A stretch of DNA of 64,000 nt, taken from Neonectria sp. B-13. Lineage: Eukaryota; Ascomycota; Sordariomycetes; Hypocreales; Nectriaceae. The DNA lies in assembly GCA_002682825.1 (NCBI GenBank), contig NOKP01000016.1, positions 1,515,660 to 1,579,659 on the forward strand, written 5' to 3'. Shown here one piece after another: positions 1-12,400 of this stretch; the stretch's first letter is position 1, and each line of letters starts with the position of its first letter. The notes beneath the pieces are model-generated. The model was not told the DNA's origin, did no database searches, and saw nothing but the letters and a program-made list of their open reading frames with translations. A program made the translations under genes and the position numbers.

Positions 1-1015
1 TGTCCGGCGACGGTTGGTGCCCTTGAAGACCTCGAGCCAGTTGCTGGATTCCTGCTCCTTCCGGGCCTCAGCCTCCAACGTGATCGCGGTTTGGGCCACC
101 TCGATAGCGCCATCAACATCAAACGACGGCCCGTTGAAGCGGCGGTAGGACTTGGCGGCTTCCTCTCGGCGGCCCTTGATGAGAAGCCAGGTGGGCGACT
201 CGGGGAGGATGGTAAGGGCGATGAGCAGAATGCCAGGTGGGATGACCTGGGTGATGACAGGGATTCTCCAGGCCATGTCGCTGTTGTAGCCTTTGGAAGA
301 ATAAACCACCAGCGAGTTGAGCCACTGGCCCAAAACAATGGTGGTGTTCTAGAAATGTGAGACGGTGGTTTCCTGAGATTCTTGGCTGAAATGGACTTAC
401 AATGAGCACCAGACATACACCACGCATTTTGGTAGGAGCAAGCTCAGCAACGAAAACGGGACCGAGAGAGTGGCCGAGTCCAAAACCCAGCGTCGACAAG
501 AGCTTTCCACCAAAGATCATGTAGATCGACGTGCTGAAGTACTGAGTGATGACGCCGCTGATGCAAACAAGACAGGCCACGATAATGGTCCGCTTTCGGC
601 CCATGAAGTCGCTGATAATACCCGTGGCAAAAGCCGATGTGAAGAGCCCGATGGTGCTGGCCGCGTTGACAAGCTGCTGGTCGGTGGCCTTAACGACCCA
701 GACCCCGTCGACCTCGTATCCGAACTGCTGGGCAAAGGGCGTGACGGCGAACAGCTTTCCTATCATGGAGACTTCGTAGCCGAAATTGATGGGGAGGAGG
801 TAGATGATGAAGCCTAGCGGGTCCCGGTCAGCAAGGTGAGTCGACTGCGCTCGGCGCCGCAATCACTTACAGAACGTCAAGACGCGGCGATGCTCCCAGA
901 TATCACGGAGCGTCAGCTTCTCGTCGGAGGTGTTTGCCATCGCTTCGGCCGGGACAGGCGTGGTGTCCTCCAGCTGCGTGACCGCATCCTTGCGCTTCGT
1001 GTCGTCGTGCCCCAT
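1..1015 (-). CDS. MFS sugar transporter, N-terminal part (cut by window edge)
   Basis: This is the first 302 codons of a proton-coupled sugar transporter of the plasma membrane (MFS sugar porter family). I read exons 871-1015, 401-813 and 1-348. The introns 814-870 and 349-400 both have GTAAGT donors and CTAG acceptors and keep the frame. The start at 1015 opens a hydrophilic cytoplasmic tail of about 48 residues (MGHDDTKRK...), followed by a first membrane segment. Family signatures are visible: a loop with D-F-M-G-R-K-R after the second helix, and a P-T-K-M-R-G-V motif like the sugar porter A-P-x-x-R-G signature. It resembles the alpha-glucoside/maltose permease branch, but substrate cannot be read from the sequence. 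The C-terminal half lies outside the window. The family is clear; the subfamily is a guess. Confidence 0.88.
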
Positions 1016-2691
1016 TGTCTCGACTCGGGAGGTTGGTTCGAAGAGTGAAGTTGTGTGGAGGAATGCCGAGTCTGTTGCTGAGGGTGGATCGGCCCTTCTT
1101 CTTATAACCAAGGATCAAGATGCAAACCTGCAATGACTCGACAAAAGATTTGCAAGTTCCCCGCAAACTCCCCATCGCGTGGCACCATGTCAACGCTTGC
1201 GAGGCCCATGGGGTGCCCCGCAAACCCGGGGCATGGGCCGGAGCAGCTCGTGACTATGTGTTTGTCCAAAGCGGCAGTTCCAAGCACTCCTTGCCATGAT
1301 TAATGCAGTTGGAAAGACAGGGTAGACGGGAACCCATTCCTTGTTGCGTATGTCTAAACGCGAAAGACAGGGTGCTGGGAGTTGGAGAAGACGGCCATTA
1401 CCGCGGCAGTTGGGGATGGCCCGATCGGAACCACGGGCTATTGGCTGCTCTGGAGATCCGTTCGGAACGCCTGTTTATTGGCCGCAATCTAGGACACCAA
1501 AAGCGCGTATTGGCGCATCCCCCCTGGTAGAAACAGCCGTAAATTGCAGGAAGTGGTTAGGGTCTCTGTATTTGTCTGTGAGGTTTTTCTTTAGTCATTT
1601 GGCGAGCTTGAGAGTGGTCATCGGATGAAAGTTACCAGCGTTCTTGAGACGGTGCGTAGCGTCCGCGCCAACGAACTAGTTGTGATGGCCATATTTCAAC
1701 CGCAAGGCATTCGACACAACATTGAATTCGACAAGAGTTTACGAACCAAATCCGACGCACTGGTGAGATCTCCGTTACTGAAAGTCGGTGTAGTCGACAG
1801 TTGGACCTGACAATGACACATCGTTGTATGTCCCTTGTCATATGCAAACCAACATTCAGACACCCCTACCATACGGCATTTACCTTATTTCCCTCTCCAA
1901 CGGTTCCCCGCCAGAACTGGGAACAATGCCAAAAGCTGCAGCGACGGGTTGTTCCATAAATTAGGCAATGCACTACGGATGCTTCTGCTACATTTTCAGG
2001 GGCTATTAGAGGAGCGAACAGAACTCGGTAATCCACCATATCCATAAGGATCATGTTGGATACCGCAGGTCTGGTACTAGGCTCCTTCGCCAATGCATTT
2101 CCCTTACCCCAACCTCGGCTGTGCAGGGCAATTTTGGGGCCTATTCCCCACACTCACAGACTCCAGTCCATGCGAGGCTGGCAGCAAAGATGTCTGGGTG
2201 GCGGACCAATAGACAGCAGTTCCGGGCGAATCTTTGTTTACGGCCAATGACCCGCGGTTCCGGCTTTCGGTTACCTGAAGCTTAGCTCGACGCTGATCAC
2301 AAGATAAAGTGCCATCAGCTGGGAGTCTGGGGCTGGGATCTGAGACGAATTTGGAAACATTAAACGCCTGGCTTGCTTAACGAACTTGAAGAGCTGGAAT
2401 CCTGGGGCATGCCTCCCTGGCATGTTGGCTACCCCAGTCCCCAGCTTCTCCACGCATTTGTGCTAGTGGGGTTGCATTGTGAGCAGATTCTTGGGGAAAA
2501 GATGGGATGACGATGCAGTTCGAGCGAAGGATCAGCAAGGGAAAATGCAAGAGTTGAGAATGAGGGGATATAAAGTCTCTTTGGGTGCGGCCTGATATCA
2601 CTTGTATCGGCTCGAGTTCCCTCCAGAGCAGTTCATCATCTATCTTTTGGCAATATTTCGACAATATTTCCCTGTATTGGTTTCAAGCAAG
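1016..2691. other. Intergenic, divergent promoter region
   Basis: This stretch separates the sugar transporter (leftward) from the CE5 esterase (rightward), so it carries both promoters. Only short unsupported frames are present. A G+C-rich patch around 1205-1240 holds CCCCG/CGGGG motifs of the kind bound by the carbon repressor CreA/Cre1, which would suit a sugar transporter, but this is only suggestive. I see no RNA gene or mobile element. Confidence 0.6.
2569..2575 (+). promoter_or_regulatory. TATA box of the CE5 esterase
   Basis: A TATAAAG element lies about 120 nt before the chosen ATG at 2692, in the usual place for a filamentous fungal core promoter. It favours the ATG at 2692, which also starts the signal peptide. 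Confidence 0.5.
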
Positions 2692-3524
2692 ATGAAGCCC
2701 TCAGCACGTAGCCTGCTATTGACCACCCTCATCTCGGGCGTCTTCTCCTCTCTCTGCACTCCGGCACCATGCACCGGGGTACACGTGTTCCTCATCCGCG
2801 GCACCAACGAGGCGTATCCGGGTCTGCAGAAGGTCGCCGCTGATGCCATCTGCGACGACTGGGACTGTTCCTGGTCAAATGTAGAATACCAAGCCGTCTT
2901 CCACGACTATTGCGACTCAGTTGAGGGCGGCATCGCCAATACCCTCACGGCCGTGACCGAGTATGCCAAGCGGTGTCCCAAGGCCAAGATCGTGCTTTCT
3001 GGCTTTTCGCAGGGAGGCCAGGTCGTGGGCGATTTGCTGGGTGGCGGTGGTGGCAAGGCATCGACGTGCACCCAGGAACCGAACGAGGGAATTGACCCGA
3101 ATTCTTTCCCAGGAAATCACAGTAAGTGCAACCTATACCATTACGAAACCTACAGATGGCTGACTTGATGTGCTCTAGTTATCGCGGCTTTGCAATTCGG
3201 ATCACCCCGCCACAACGCTAACCAGACCTACAACTTGCTCGTCGGCGCGAGAATCCAGAGTGTGAGTATTGGAAGTCTTCAAACTGCAAAATGAACATCA
3301 TCCATCACCTAAGAATGTGCAAGCTAACCCTCATTCTCCAGGCGTGGCCTCGAAACGAAACCGAGCTCAAGTCACTGAACCGATGGTCATCGAAGCTCAG
3401 AGACTACTGCAACCTGGATGACCCAGCTTGTGCCCGTGGCTCGAATTGGACTGCCCATGAGAACTACTTTGAACTGTACCATGCCGATGCAGCTCAATTT
3501 GTGCGCTTTAAGGCTTGCGCTTGA
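2692..3524 (+). CDS. Secreted CE5 esterase (cutinase / acetylxylan esterase family)
   Basis: This is a 231-residue secreted serine esterase of carbohydrate esterase family 5. Such enzymes deacetylate xylan or hydrolyse cutin outside the cell. Exons are 2692-3121, 3179-3261 and 3342-3524, with introns 3122-3178 and 3262-3341. Residues 1-20 form a signal peptide. The nucleophile elbow G-F-S-Q-G-G puts the catalytic serine at about residue 106. Paired cysteines flank it as in the family, and the C-terminal part carries the D-D-P-A-C region and a late His (Y-H-A-D) that would complete the triad. The strand ending I-R-G-T-N-E-A is closer to acetylxylan-esterase-like members than to classical cutinases, but I cannot separate them firmly. 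Length is normal for the family. Confidence 0.88.
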
Positions 3525-4325
3525 TTAGACGGGAGCATGCGATATGGACAGACGGAATGCTTTCCTGTAAGCGCTTTGTCGGTAGTAAAGCTCGTCTGAT
3601 GGCCATATAAGCCTGCAAAAGTGATGGTAGAGAGAAGGTTGATAGCTACAGAAAGTCAATCAGAGGATGTTTGTAGCTGATGGAAAAGCCACGGCCAATG
3701 AACGTAATGTCCGGCAAGCTTGCTTTAGTGGGGTCACAGGGAAGCTATCCACACCCAAAACGGCGCCTGTATTGCCGTGGATCACCACTCGAAAGGTCTG
3801 CTATGCAACAAGGGCCTGCCTGTAATCTACGACTTTGATTACAATCAACATGTTTAGTCTCTAACGGACATGTTGTCAGTGCACAAAAGGTCGCTATTTC
3901 TACCGACTTTATCTAAGGACTTTAGATTTTATTCTCCGCATTTGGGACACCTGTTTTGAAGAAACTAGGTCTGGGCGGAGATGAGTGGCGCATCTCGCAA
4001 GCCATGAACTATCGTCTCAATTATCGATAGTCACTACCCTATAGACCAATCTTTTTCCAACCTGGATTGCGAGGGCCCCGAGCTCCCTGATACAGACGAT
4101 TGCAGTAGAGCCGCCTTGAGGAACATGAGCGCTTCAAAGCACTCTAAGCAGTAACATATATCGTCCATATGGCCTTAGAACAGCTACATGGGTATTTGGC
4201 ATGAATCGCCATCAGGAATGAGGGGTTCTTGAAACTCGATTCGGCCCCGAACTATTGATTGATTGTAGTCTAGATGAACCTCGCCCGCAGTTCGAAGCAC
4301 ATCCGCGACCCCCCTCCTCTCATCC
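3525..4325. other. Intergenic, convergent 3' regions
   Basis: This lies between the ends of the CE5 esterase and the NTF2-like gene. It holds only short frames; I see no gene, RNA or repeat. Confidence 0.6.
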
Positions 4326-4718
4326 TTAGGAGGCATAAGCGTGAAACACCTTTGCGATGATCTTCCAGTCACCATCAAACTTCATCAGGGTGTGGAAATC
4401 CGTATAAGTCGCGCCGTCAGAAGCGCCCTCCATGTCGATTTTGACAACTGCCGTCGTAGGGGTGATACTGAGGATGTCTGTTCTTGTTTTCGTGTTTGGC
4501 GCAGCTCCGAACTGGTCGAGATACGCGTGGAGGTTGGTGAATGATCCAGCGGAGAGACTGCCATCTGGAGAGTAGCCGTACATAATGCCGTCTTTGTGGA
4601 AGGCCTGCCCGAGCAAAGCTTTGTCTCCAGTGAGGCTGGAGCCGACGTAGTATTTTTCGACAACGTCAACCACCGCTTGGTACTCGGCTGTCGGGATGGT
4701 CTTGACGTTCTTAGACAT
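4326..4718 (-). CDS. NTF2-like / lumazine-binding-like small protein
   Basis: This intronless gene encodes 130 residues with the look of the NTF2-like superfamily (SnoaL / putative lumazine-binding type). It has an N-terminal helix (Y-Q-A-V-V-D-V-V-E-K-Y-Y), a conserved F-H-K-D-G strand, a central A-Y-L-D-Q-F helix, and a terminal W-K-I-I-A-K-V-F-H sheet. Such proteins are small cone-shaped dimers, some enzymes and some only binders, so no reaction can be named. The frame is open further upstream, but the ATG at 4718 matches the family's length and sits about 120 nt from a TATA box; the extra N-terminal residues of the longer frame look random. Expected to be cytosolic. Confidence 0.8.
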   Translation of the reverse strand: MSKNVKTIPTAEYQAVVDVVEKYYVGSSLTGDKALLGQAFHKDGIMYGYSPDGSLSAGSFTNLHAYLDQFGAAPNTKTRTDILSITPTTAVVKIDMEGASDGATYTDFHTLMKFDGDWKIIAKVFHAYAS

Positions 4719-5371
4719 GATAAAATATGGAGGCGCGAAAAGCTTAAGAGACGGTGAAAGGATTGGTGTTCCGGCGTGTAGGTTGGACAAGATCAAATTC
4801 GTTGGACTGGAGATGGGTACAAAGTAGATTGGTCTACTTTATAGGTCTGGGCCCTTGGGATGAAGGGTTGTTAGTCACTCCAACTTATGTAGTAAACATG
4901 AGTTTTGTCACACGATGATCAATCTAGTCCACTGCAACAATTAGAACGCGCAGAGGCACTTCCCCGTGAATGAGTTTTTACTAATCCCATGGTGACAAAT
5001 CAACCCCAAGCCGTTTAAAATGCCCCAAGGTTGGGGGAAGTAAGAAGCGGTTTTGTCGAATGCATGGTGGTGCCAGTGGATACGATTCCGGATGGTCTGC
5101 ACCCCTGATGTGGGCAGGGGTACGTGGCTTTGTCTTGTCGGCGCTATTGTGGTACAAATCCGACTGTCGTCCTGCATGTTGAGGAGTTTGAGGTGCTACA
5201 ATTGGCCACCAGACTAAAAGTCTCGCCTCACTGGGTAAGGTATTGGATCATACGCACAAGGTATGGCTCTTTAAAAATGTGGATCCCATAAATGATCAAT
5301 AAAGGGTACGAGTATCAATGCTATGTGCTTTTTAGAAAGAAGAAAATTTCACCAAACGACTTTAGAAACCC
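4719..5371. other. Intergenic
   Basis: This holds the promoter of the NTF2-like gene, with a TATA box at 4838-4843, and the 3' flank of the next leftward gene. Only chance short frames are seen. Confidence 0.6.
4838..4843 (-). promoter_or_regulatory. TATA box of the NTF2-like gene
   Basis: On the minus strand this reads TATAAA followed by GTAGACC, about 120 nt before the ATG at 4718. It supports that start over the longer upstream reading frame. Confidence 0.45.
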
Positions 5372-6208
5372 TTAGAAAGTGAACTCGGGGATGCTCATCT
5401 CGCTAGCAGTCCAGGTCAAGCCACCGTCGCTCGTCGTCAGTTCACCAGTAACGCCCTCGGCCTTACCAAATGTGTTGATGTAGTCGGGATCAGCGACGTC
5501 AAGGATGATCTTGGTGTCGAGCCACTCTAGCATGTTTGTCAGCTTACAGATGCCAAAAGCTTTCGCGCTTTGGGACGTACTATGGGCGGGGACAGTTCCG
5601 CAGTTCTCCTCGGCGCACTCAACCGAGCTGCCGAAGCCCTGGGCATGGCCATCGCTGGTCGAGATAGTTGAAACCTGTTGACCATTTACGGAAACGATTT
5701 GGGTGTAGTTCCCGGAGTCGTCATCGAACTTGTCTGTTCATGTCGCAGTCAGTACCCTTTCATCAAGCATCAGATAGCAGTGAGGTTATGGCTTCGTACA
5801 GTGCATTGTAACCTCATCACCAGCAACAGCGGTGGAAGATTCTCCCTGTACGACCGCCTGCGAGTTGTCTAACGAAGTTTGGGTCAGCGTGGTCGACGTT
5901 GTGGACATTCAGGTTTGGAAAATACCTCCAGTCTTCATGAGCGTGTATGCATAGATGCTCCAGTCGTCGGATTGCCAGTTATCCGCGATGGACTGGATCA
6001 AGTCGCCGTTCGAGGTGCCCATTCCAACCCAGAGGGAGGCATCACCAGTAGAGCCGCTGGGAGCTTTCGGCAGCACAAGTGTCGAGATCGCCTCACGGAT
6101 CCACGAGTTGGTAGCGACAGGGCCAGTGCTGAAAGCTGGGCCCATGGCCGCATTGGCTGTGACGGCCACAGCGACAAGAGCAGAGAGGAGCTGGTTTGAG
6201 GAAGGCAT
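5372..6208 (-). CDS. Secreted protein, possible glutamic peptidase (G1/concanavalin-like) fold
   Basis: The predicted protein has 219 residues. Exons are 5926-6208, 5800-5868, 5581-5733 and 5372-5526; the introns (54-66 nt) have donors of GTRYG type and YAG acceptors. Residues 1-20 form a clear signal peptide ending A-N-A-A. The body is rich in beta-strand patterns: S-L-W-V-G-M-G, then G-D-L-I-Q-S-I, later V-T-M-H-Y-K-F and G-F-G-S-S-V-E-C-A-E-E-N-C-G. This order of strands recalls the eqolisin (G1) beta-sandwich, whose catalytic pair is a Gln and a Glu, but I cannot align the active site with confidence. Treat it as a secreted fungal protein of unknown function that may share the fold. A TATA box lies at 6291-6297. 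Confidence 0.68.
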
Positions 6209-9200
6209 TTTGGTGGTAGTTCGTGTGATCTTTGGTTTGGAAATCTGCGATGTTGCTAAACAAAAGCCAAAGTAAGAGGTCGCTAAGCGGTTTTATAGCT
6301 TGATATCGTGCGGATTACCGTTCTTGAACAAATATCGAACGTGGTTGGCGGAAGAGGCAGATGCTCCACGCCGAGACCGTTAATTCCGGCATGCCAAGCG
6401 GTTGGTGGATTTATTCTCCGAATGGAAATGTGTCGTCTCGGGTTCGAAGTTACTACACGAGAGGGAGAAATACTTCCGTTGATCAAAATTCCTATTTAGG
6501 TAGTGAGCGACACCGAGAAAGTAGTACATAGATTGCCCCGTGTTTCGAGAGGGTTACATGAAGCCACCGTAGCTCGGTACATGGGCTGTTGTTTCCGGAA
6601 GATCACAAATAGTTTTGAAATACGAAGTCTATTCCTTGTCTGAAACAGAGGTGATGCCGATATATCCGGCCCCTGGAAAACGTGCATTGTTGCCTACGTA
6701 TTTAGGAAATAAACATGCGGTATGCTCCCAATTTGAAGAACACCTTGACCTATCTACAATTATTCCCACAACCTTGAACTAAGCCTAGGCGTAGGTTGCG
6801 TGTATTTGTTCCAAGCTTCATATATGCCACTTACAGTTGCTTACCACCGGGGGCCGCATTCTACCCGTGAAGGGCACGAATCCTACCGAATAATGTGGTT
6901 GGAAAGAGCTCATCAGACAAGGGCATCGAGAGCGACTTCATAAGGAAGCAAGCAATTGCATGGGGCAACAAACTTTTCAGAACAGAAGCCAAACGCTCGA
7001 CAAAGATCGCACCAAGCCGGACTCAAGAGGCCTCCGCGGCGTGTCTGGAAATTTTCCGTGCGCGAGAGAAGGCTAGGGGTGAAGAATATCTTCGTGATGT
7101 TCATTTTCGCAAGACATTGAGGAGCGGGAGAACCCCTTTTCTTGTGAGCTGCGTCGAGAACCATCCGGGTGCACAGGGTGGGTGGGTCAACAGGTGATGG
7201 TAAAACCCACTTCGAGGCAGGTAGATGAGAGACCTCAGAGCAAACACATCAGCGCATACAGAAATCCTGACGGTACTAATGCCATAGGAAAACCCAAACT
7301 ATGTGAACCTGAATGTATTTGTGGTGAAGTATATGCTAAGGTTAAGCGCAAATTGTGGTACAGCCGTTTGACCCATTCGAATCCCAAGCCTGGCAGCCCA
7401 CTCCTCATCTATGCACTGGTTACAAATGCTGAAGGAAGGTGAAACAATACCAATTCAGGTCTACAAGCGTCTGGTGGACTCTCACTTACGTAGACGCAAA
7501 TAACAGGGCCATGGCTGTTTAAAAGCGACGACAGTTTGAAAACGGACCACGCGAACACCTCTAATCTTGTGCGGATACAACATTGATGAAGATGTACACA
7601 CGATTATTAAAGAGTAGAGATAAGGTAACTATGGCCTATCCCACGCAGTATGGGTTGAATAATGCCGTTTTCAATCCTCAAAAGCTGAGCCATTCTGGCC
7701 CTCGACATGGCATTGAAGGCCGCCGCCCGACAAGAAGGCCTGTCTCACATTTCGTACGGATAAACCCTCATAGGTCTAGACAGAAAGAAATGTAGAAACT
7801 CTGTAATTCGTTAAAAAAAAGAAGCAGAAGAGGTTGAGTAGTCCAGGACGGGATTCGGTCAATTAGAAAACATTTTATAGGACACGCTTATGAACTCGGG
7901 TCTAGTCCATTCCGCTCCCGCAGAGCCAGCCTCTCTAGCTTATATCATTCGACCGAATTGATATCCCAGCAGCGTACCCTTCCGCGACTCTAGAACTTTC
8001 AGGCGTATGCATTCTTTACTTCCCTTGGCCTACTCCCTACAAGCGCCGTCGAATTAAGACGACCTACTTCACGGTTTTCCAGCGAGTCAGAAGGTATTGA
8101 AAGACTCAATTATGTCACCCGCTCCGAAAGGGCTGCGTTTTCACAGCGCGAGCTTATCGAGTACGAGCTAAGTTGGGCATGTAAACTGTTTCAAACGGTT
8201 CGACCCATACTGACTATACCAATGCGTGATATACTGCAGCCCGACTTTCGTTTCACCATTCGGGATATACATCAGCCAAGCCTGCAATACGGTCGCAGTA
8301 TTTGTCTATCAGTCTTAAAACCATTTCCAAGTGTTGAATGCGGCCAATGGGGAATGGTTCTGTGGGGATCAGTAAGGGGAAGAGCTGCTGCTGAAGAACG
8401 CTGCGAGTACACCACTTATTGCTATTGCTTGTAAGAACAAATGCCGTTGACGCGCGAAATAATACGGGGGACTGGAGCCTGGATCGCTAGGCGTCATATC
8501 GACCATACGCCTCAGGGCGGATGTGACAGCTTCAACCAAAGCTGCTTCGATACCGTTTTATTCTGTGCCGTGCAGAGAGCCAAAGAGAGAGCGGGAGACG
8601 TCCGTTTCTGGTTCTGTGTGCTCCCCGCAAAATCTCTCCCCCACTCGTAACCCCGGACGGCCCTTGTTCGGGCTACGGAATAGATGTGTGCCTGAAAGCG
8701 ACCGAGCTCCGACGATTATGGCGATTCGGACTAAGATCTAGCGATTTCCCGAGAAACATTGACCGAAAGTCCGTTTGGACCAGGATCTTAATCAACCTCC
8801 TCCCGGAACAAGACTTAGGCTATTAGCTTGCAGCTTGCTCGATATGTATTGATGGACGTTTAGAGATCATGTCAAGTCACCTTTATTTCTACCGACTGCT
8901 AATATTCCCGAGCATCCATTGTTCGTCAAAAGAGCCAACATAAATATCTATTCCGCGTGTTACAAGCTTCGACTTGCTTTAATTTAGTTCTTGGAGTTGC
9001 ATGTTCTAAACACAATTGGTCCTATTCTACTGTATTCGGTAAGCATTCTACCACTTCCTCAAATCTCTGCCGAGGTCCTTATAGACTTTTCGCGATGTTA
9101 CCTGCCAAGGAAACGCACGTAAAATTACACGAGCGTCGAGGTGTGGCTCAGCTCGGCGCAACGCTGCCCGAAGTAAACATTCCCCGCCTCTCGTTCCCTA

Positions 9201-9402
9201 AGGTGGTGTCATTGAGTCTATCGCAATTTAAAACTTAAGGCCATTCCAGGAGTAATCCCTTTCCACGAATGATGCCTCTCAAGAGCGGTATCGAGGAATC
9301 ACGAGGGTGTTGATTGAAAATGCTTATTAGGACGGGGATTCCGGGGAGATGCGGGGCATAGTTATCGAGAAATCACAACACTCTCGCAAGATTGTTAGCA
9401 GA
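6209..9402. other. Long gene-free stretch (3.2 kb)
   Basis: No frame here resembles a known protein, and none has a convincing exon chain. A TATA box for the leftward secreted protein lies at 6291-6297 (TATAAAA on the minus strand, about 85 nt from its ATG). The remainder, notably 7600-9240, shows many interrupted frames on both strands. I could not recognise a transposon end, long inverted repeat or RNA gene by eye. It could be old mobile DNA eroded beyond recognition. Confidence 0.5.
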
Positions 9403-12400
9403 ATGTTTTCCCGCTACTTTTTCTGGCTCTTCCTGCCGACCTTCTCTCTTGCTTTGCTAGAAGAACGTTTCGTTTCATTCAAGCCGACCGATGGAGCCAT
9501 TGAACTCCAAGGAGCGACTATCCTGCACGATTCCAGCGACCCGATTGGCATCCAGATTGCTGCTAACAGTCTTGCCGATGATTTAGAGGAAATATCTGGA
9601 ATCACGTCCAAGGTCCTTGAATTAGACATTGTCAAGGCCAATGGAAGTTTATCGCACAATGGAAGCCTCGAAGGAATTAAGGCATCCAATACTGTTATTA
9701 TCTTGGCCACAGCTGGTTCGCCTTTGGTACAGCTGTGGGAGAAGCAAGGGAAAGTTAACGTGTCTGACATTCAAGGGAAGTGGGAAACATTCAAGACTAC
9801 ACTCGTTAAGAACCCACTGCCCGGAATTAAAAAGGGCCTTCTCATTGTCGGAAGTGATAAAAGGGGCACCATGTTTGGAACTTACACCCTCGGAGAACAA
9901 AGTGGACAGTCACCGTGAGTTTCTCAGCGAAACGTGATTACATTACTTCATGACATTACCACTGACACAGCACCAATGGTCAACAGTTTGCATTGGTGGG
10001 CCGATGTGCCAGCAACAAAACATGCTAAAATATACGCCCTACCGAAGATCACCATACACGGAGAGCCGACAGTCAAATTCAGAGGACTCTTCATCAACGA
10101 CGAGGCGCCTTCGCTTACTGGATGGTGGGCTCGTCACCATAATGCCACTGACTACACTCTAGATTCGGAGTTCTACGAGCACGTTTTTGACCTACTGCTA
10201 CGACTCAAAGCAAACTTCCTATGGCCTGCCATGTGGGCATCGTTCGTCCCTGGCCCGGGCAGAAGGTTCTTCACGGATGACCCCCGCAATCAACAGCTTG
10301 CAGATGACTACGGAATTGTCGTGTCTACGAGCCACCATGAACCTATGCAGAGAGCAAGTAATGAGTGGGATGCGGAAGAAAAAGGCCTTTGGGACTGGGT
10401 CAAGAACAAAAAGAATGTCACTCGGTTCATGGAGGAGGGGGTTCAGCGAGCGGGTCACAACGAGTCGTATTTCACTCTAGGAATGCGAGGACCCAACGAC
10501 GGGGCTATCCAAGCAGATGACCCGATTGCGGTCCTGGAAGACGTCTTCTCGACGGAGAGAGAAATTCTCGCTAAATATCATGGAAATGAGACGGCAGCAA
10601 ACCGTAAGTTCCAACTATTGCTTCCCGTTGTTTTCCACTTAGTCGCACAGAGAGCCTCGCTTACTCCCTAGCAGAGGTTTGGACCATCTACAAAGAAGTT
10701 GCGACCTATTATGCAGCCGGCTTAACGCCCCCAGAGGACGTAACATTGATGTTCACCGATGACAACTGGGGAAACATCCAGCGCCTCCCCACAGAGTCTG
10801 AACGTGAAAGATCTGGGGGAATTGGGGTAAGCGAAGCATCCCGACTACTCTGGAATGCCTGACACTAAACATTTGTCCAGCTCTACTATCACTTCCAGTA
10901 CGTCGGCCGACCCAAAAGTTGGAAATGGCAAAACACGAACAACTTGGTAAGTTGGACAAGACGTCTGAGTTGCCCTAGATCCCAACTAAACATGCATCTT
11001 GCAGCCAAAAGTGTTTAAAGAACTGTATCACGCATACCAGCGAGGCGCTGATCAGATCTGGGTCATGAACGTTGGTGATCTCAAGCCCATGGAACTCCCG
11101 TTGAGCTTTGCCATGGATCTAGCTTGGAACGCCTCTCGCTTCGATTTCGAGACGATCCCATCTTACCTCGAATCGTTTGCAGAGCGAGATTTTGGTCCGG
11201 AGCATGCGGAAGACATCGCATCAATCCTCCTTACCTACAGCCACTTGGTCGGAATGCGCAAATTCGAGTCAACCGAGGCAAGCACCTACTCTCTCTTAAA
11301 CTTCCACGAAGCAGAGCGCATTCTCAAGGCATGGGAGGAGCTGTCTGCGTGGACAACGGAGGTTGGCAACAGTCTGGCAGATGATCGACAAGATGCTTTC
11401 TACCACCTCGTAGGATACCCCGTGCTAGCTGGCGCCAACTACCACGCCGTCGTGATCGGCCAGGCCAAGAATTACCGCTTCAGTCTTGAACGAAGAAACT
11501 CAGCAAATGTCGTGGCGCAACAGGTTCTGGAGGCATTTGAGGCCGATGCCGACTTTGTTCAGAAGTACGACGAGATAGCCGGTGGCAAATGGGCAGGCAT
11601 CGCATCGACCCCCAAGTTTGACGTGTCGACCGGAGACTGGCGTCCAGCCTCGAGAGATGTTGTGAGCAATCTGTCGTATGTCCAATCCAGACAGAACTTC
11701 GACTACGGCTTCGGCAACCTTGGCATCTACGTAGAGCAGTCTAGCAGTGCTTACGCTCAGGGCCGAATCTGCGCCTCCATCAACGCAGCCTGGCCTACAA
11801 AGGGCAGCTTTTCTCCTCAGTTGCCTGCTCTGGACCCTTATTCGCCACAAGTTCGCACAATCGACTTGTTCCATCGCGGGGACCATCGTGTTCCTCTGGG
11901 CTGGTCTGTTCAGGTGCCCTATGACTGGGTTCAAGTCACGCCGACCGAAGGGACTCTGTCAAAAGACCAGCCAGAGCAGCGCCTCAACGTCTCTATCGAC
12001 TGGTCTGCAGTTCCTGCAGGTTTGGAGCAAACGATCAAGATCCGCATTGAGTGGGATCCAGTGCCGTATTTTGATTTGGTCCACCTCCCTATCCGAAATG
12101 AGAGGGTACCAGATGACTTCCGGGGGTTCCCTGAAGCTGGCGGCCTGATATCAATCGAAGCCCCCCACTTCCAGAGAGCTTCCGACGAAGATGTATCTTT
12201 TGAGCACATCCAGCTCTTGGGGACACGATCAGAGTCTGGGTCGATTGCTTTGAGGCCATATCGAGCTGCTCGTACATCAACTAGTGCGGCAGAAGCAGCG
12301 TGGGTTGAGTACGACATCTACATTTTCAGCGATTCCTCGCCCGGGCTCACGGCCACCATTTACGTCAACGGCGCACTCGACACTGATCCCGATTTGCCGA

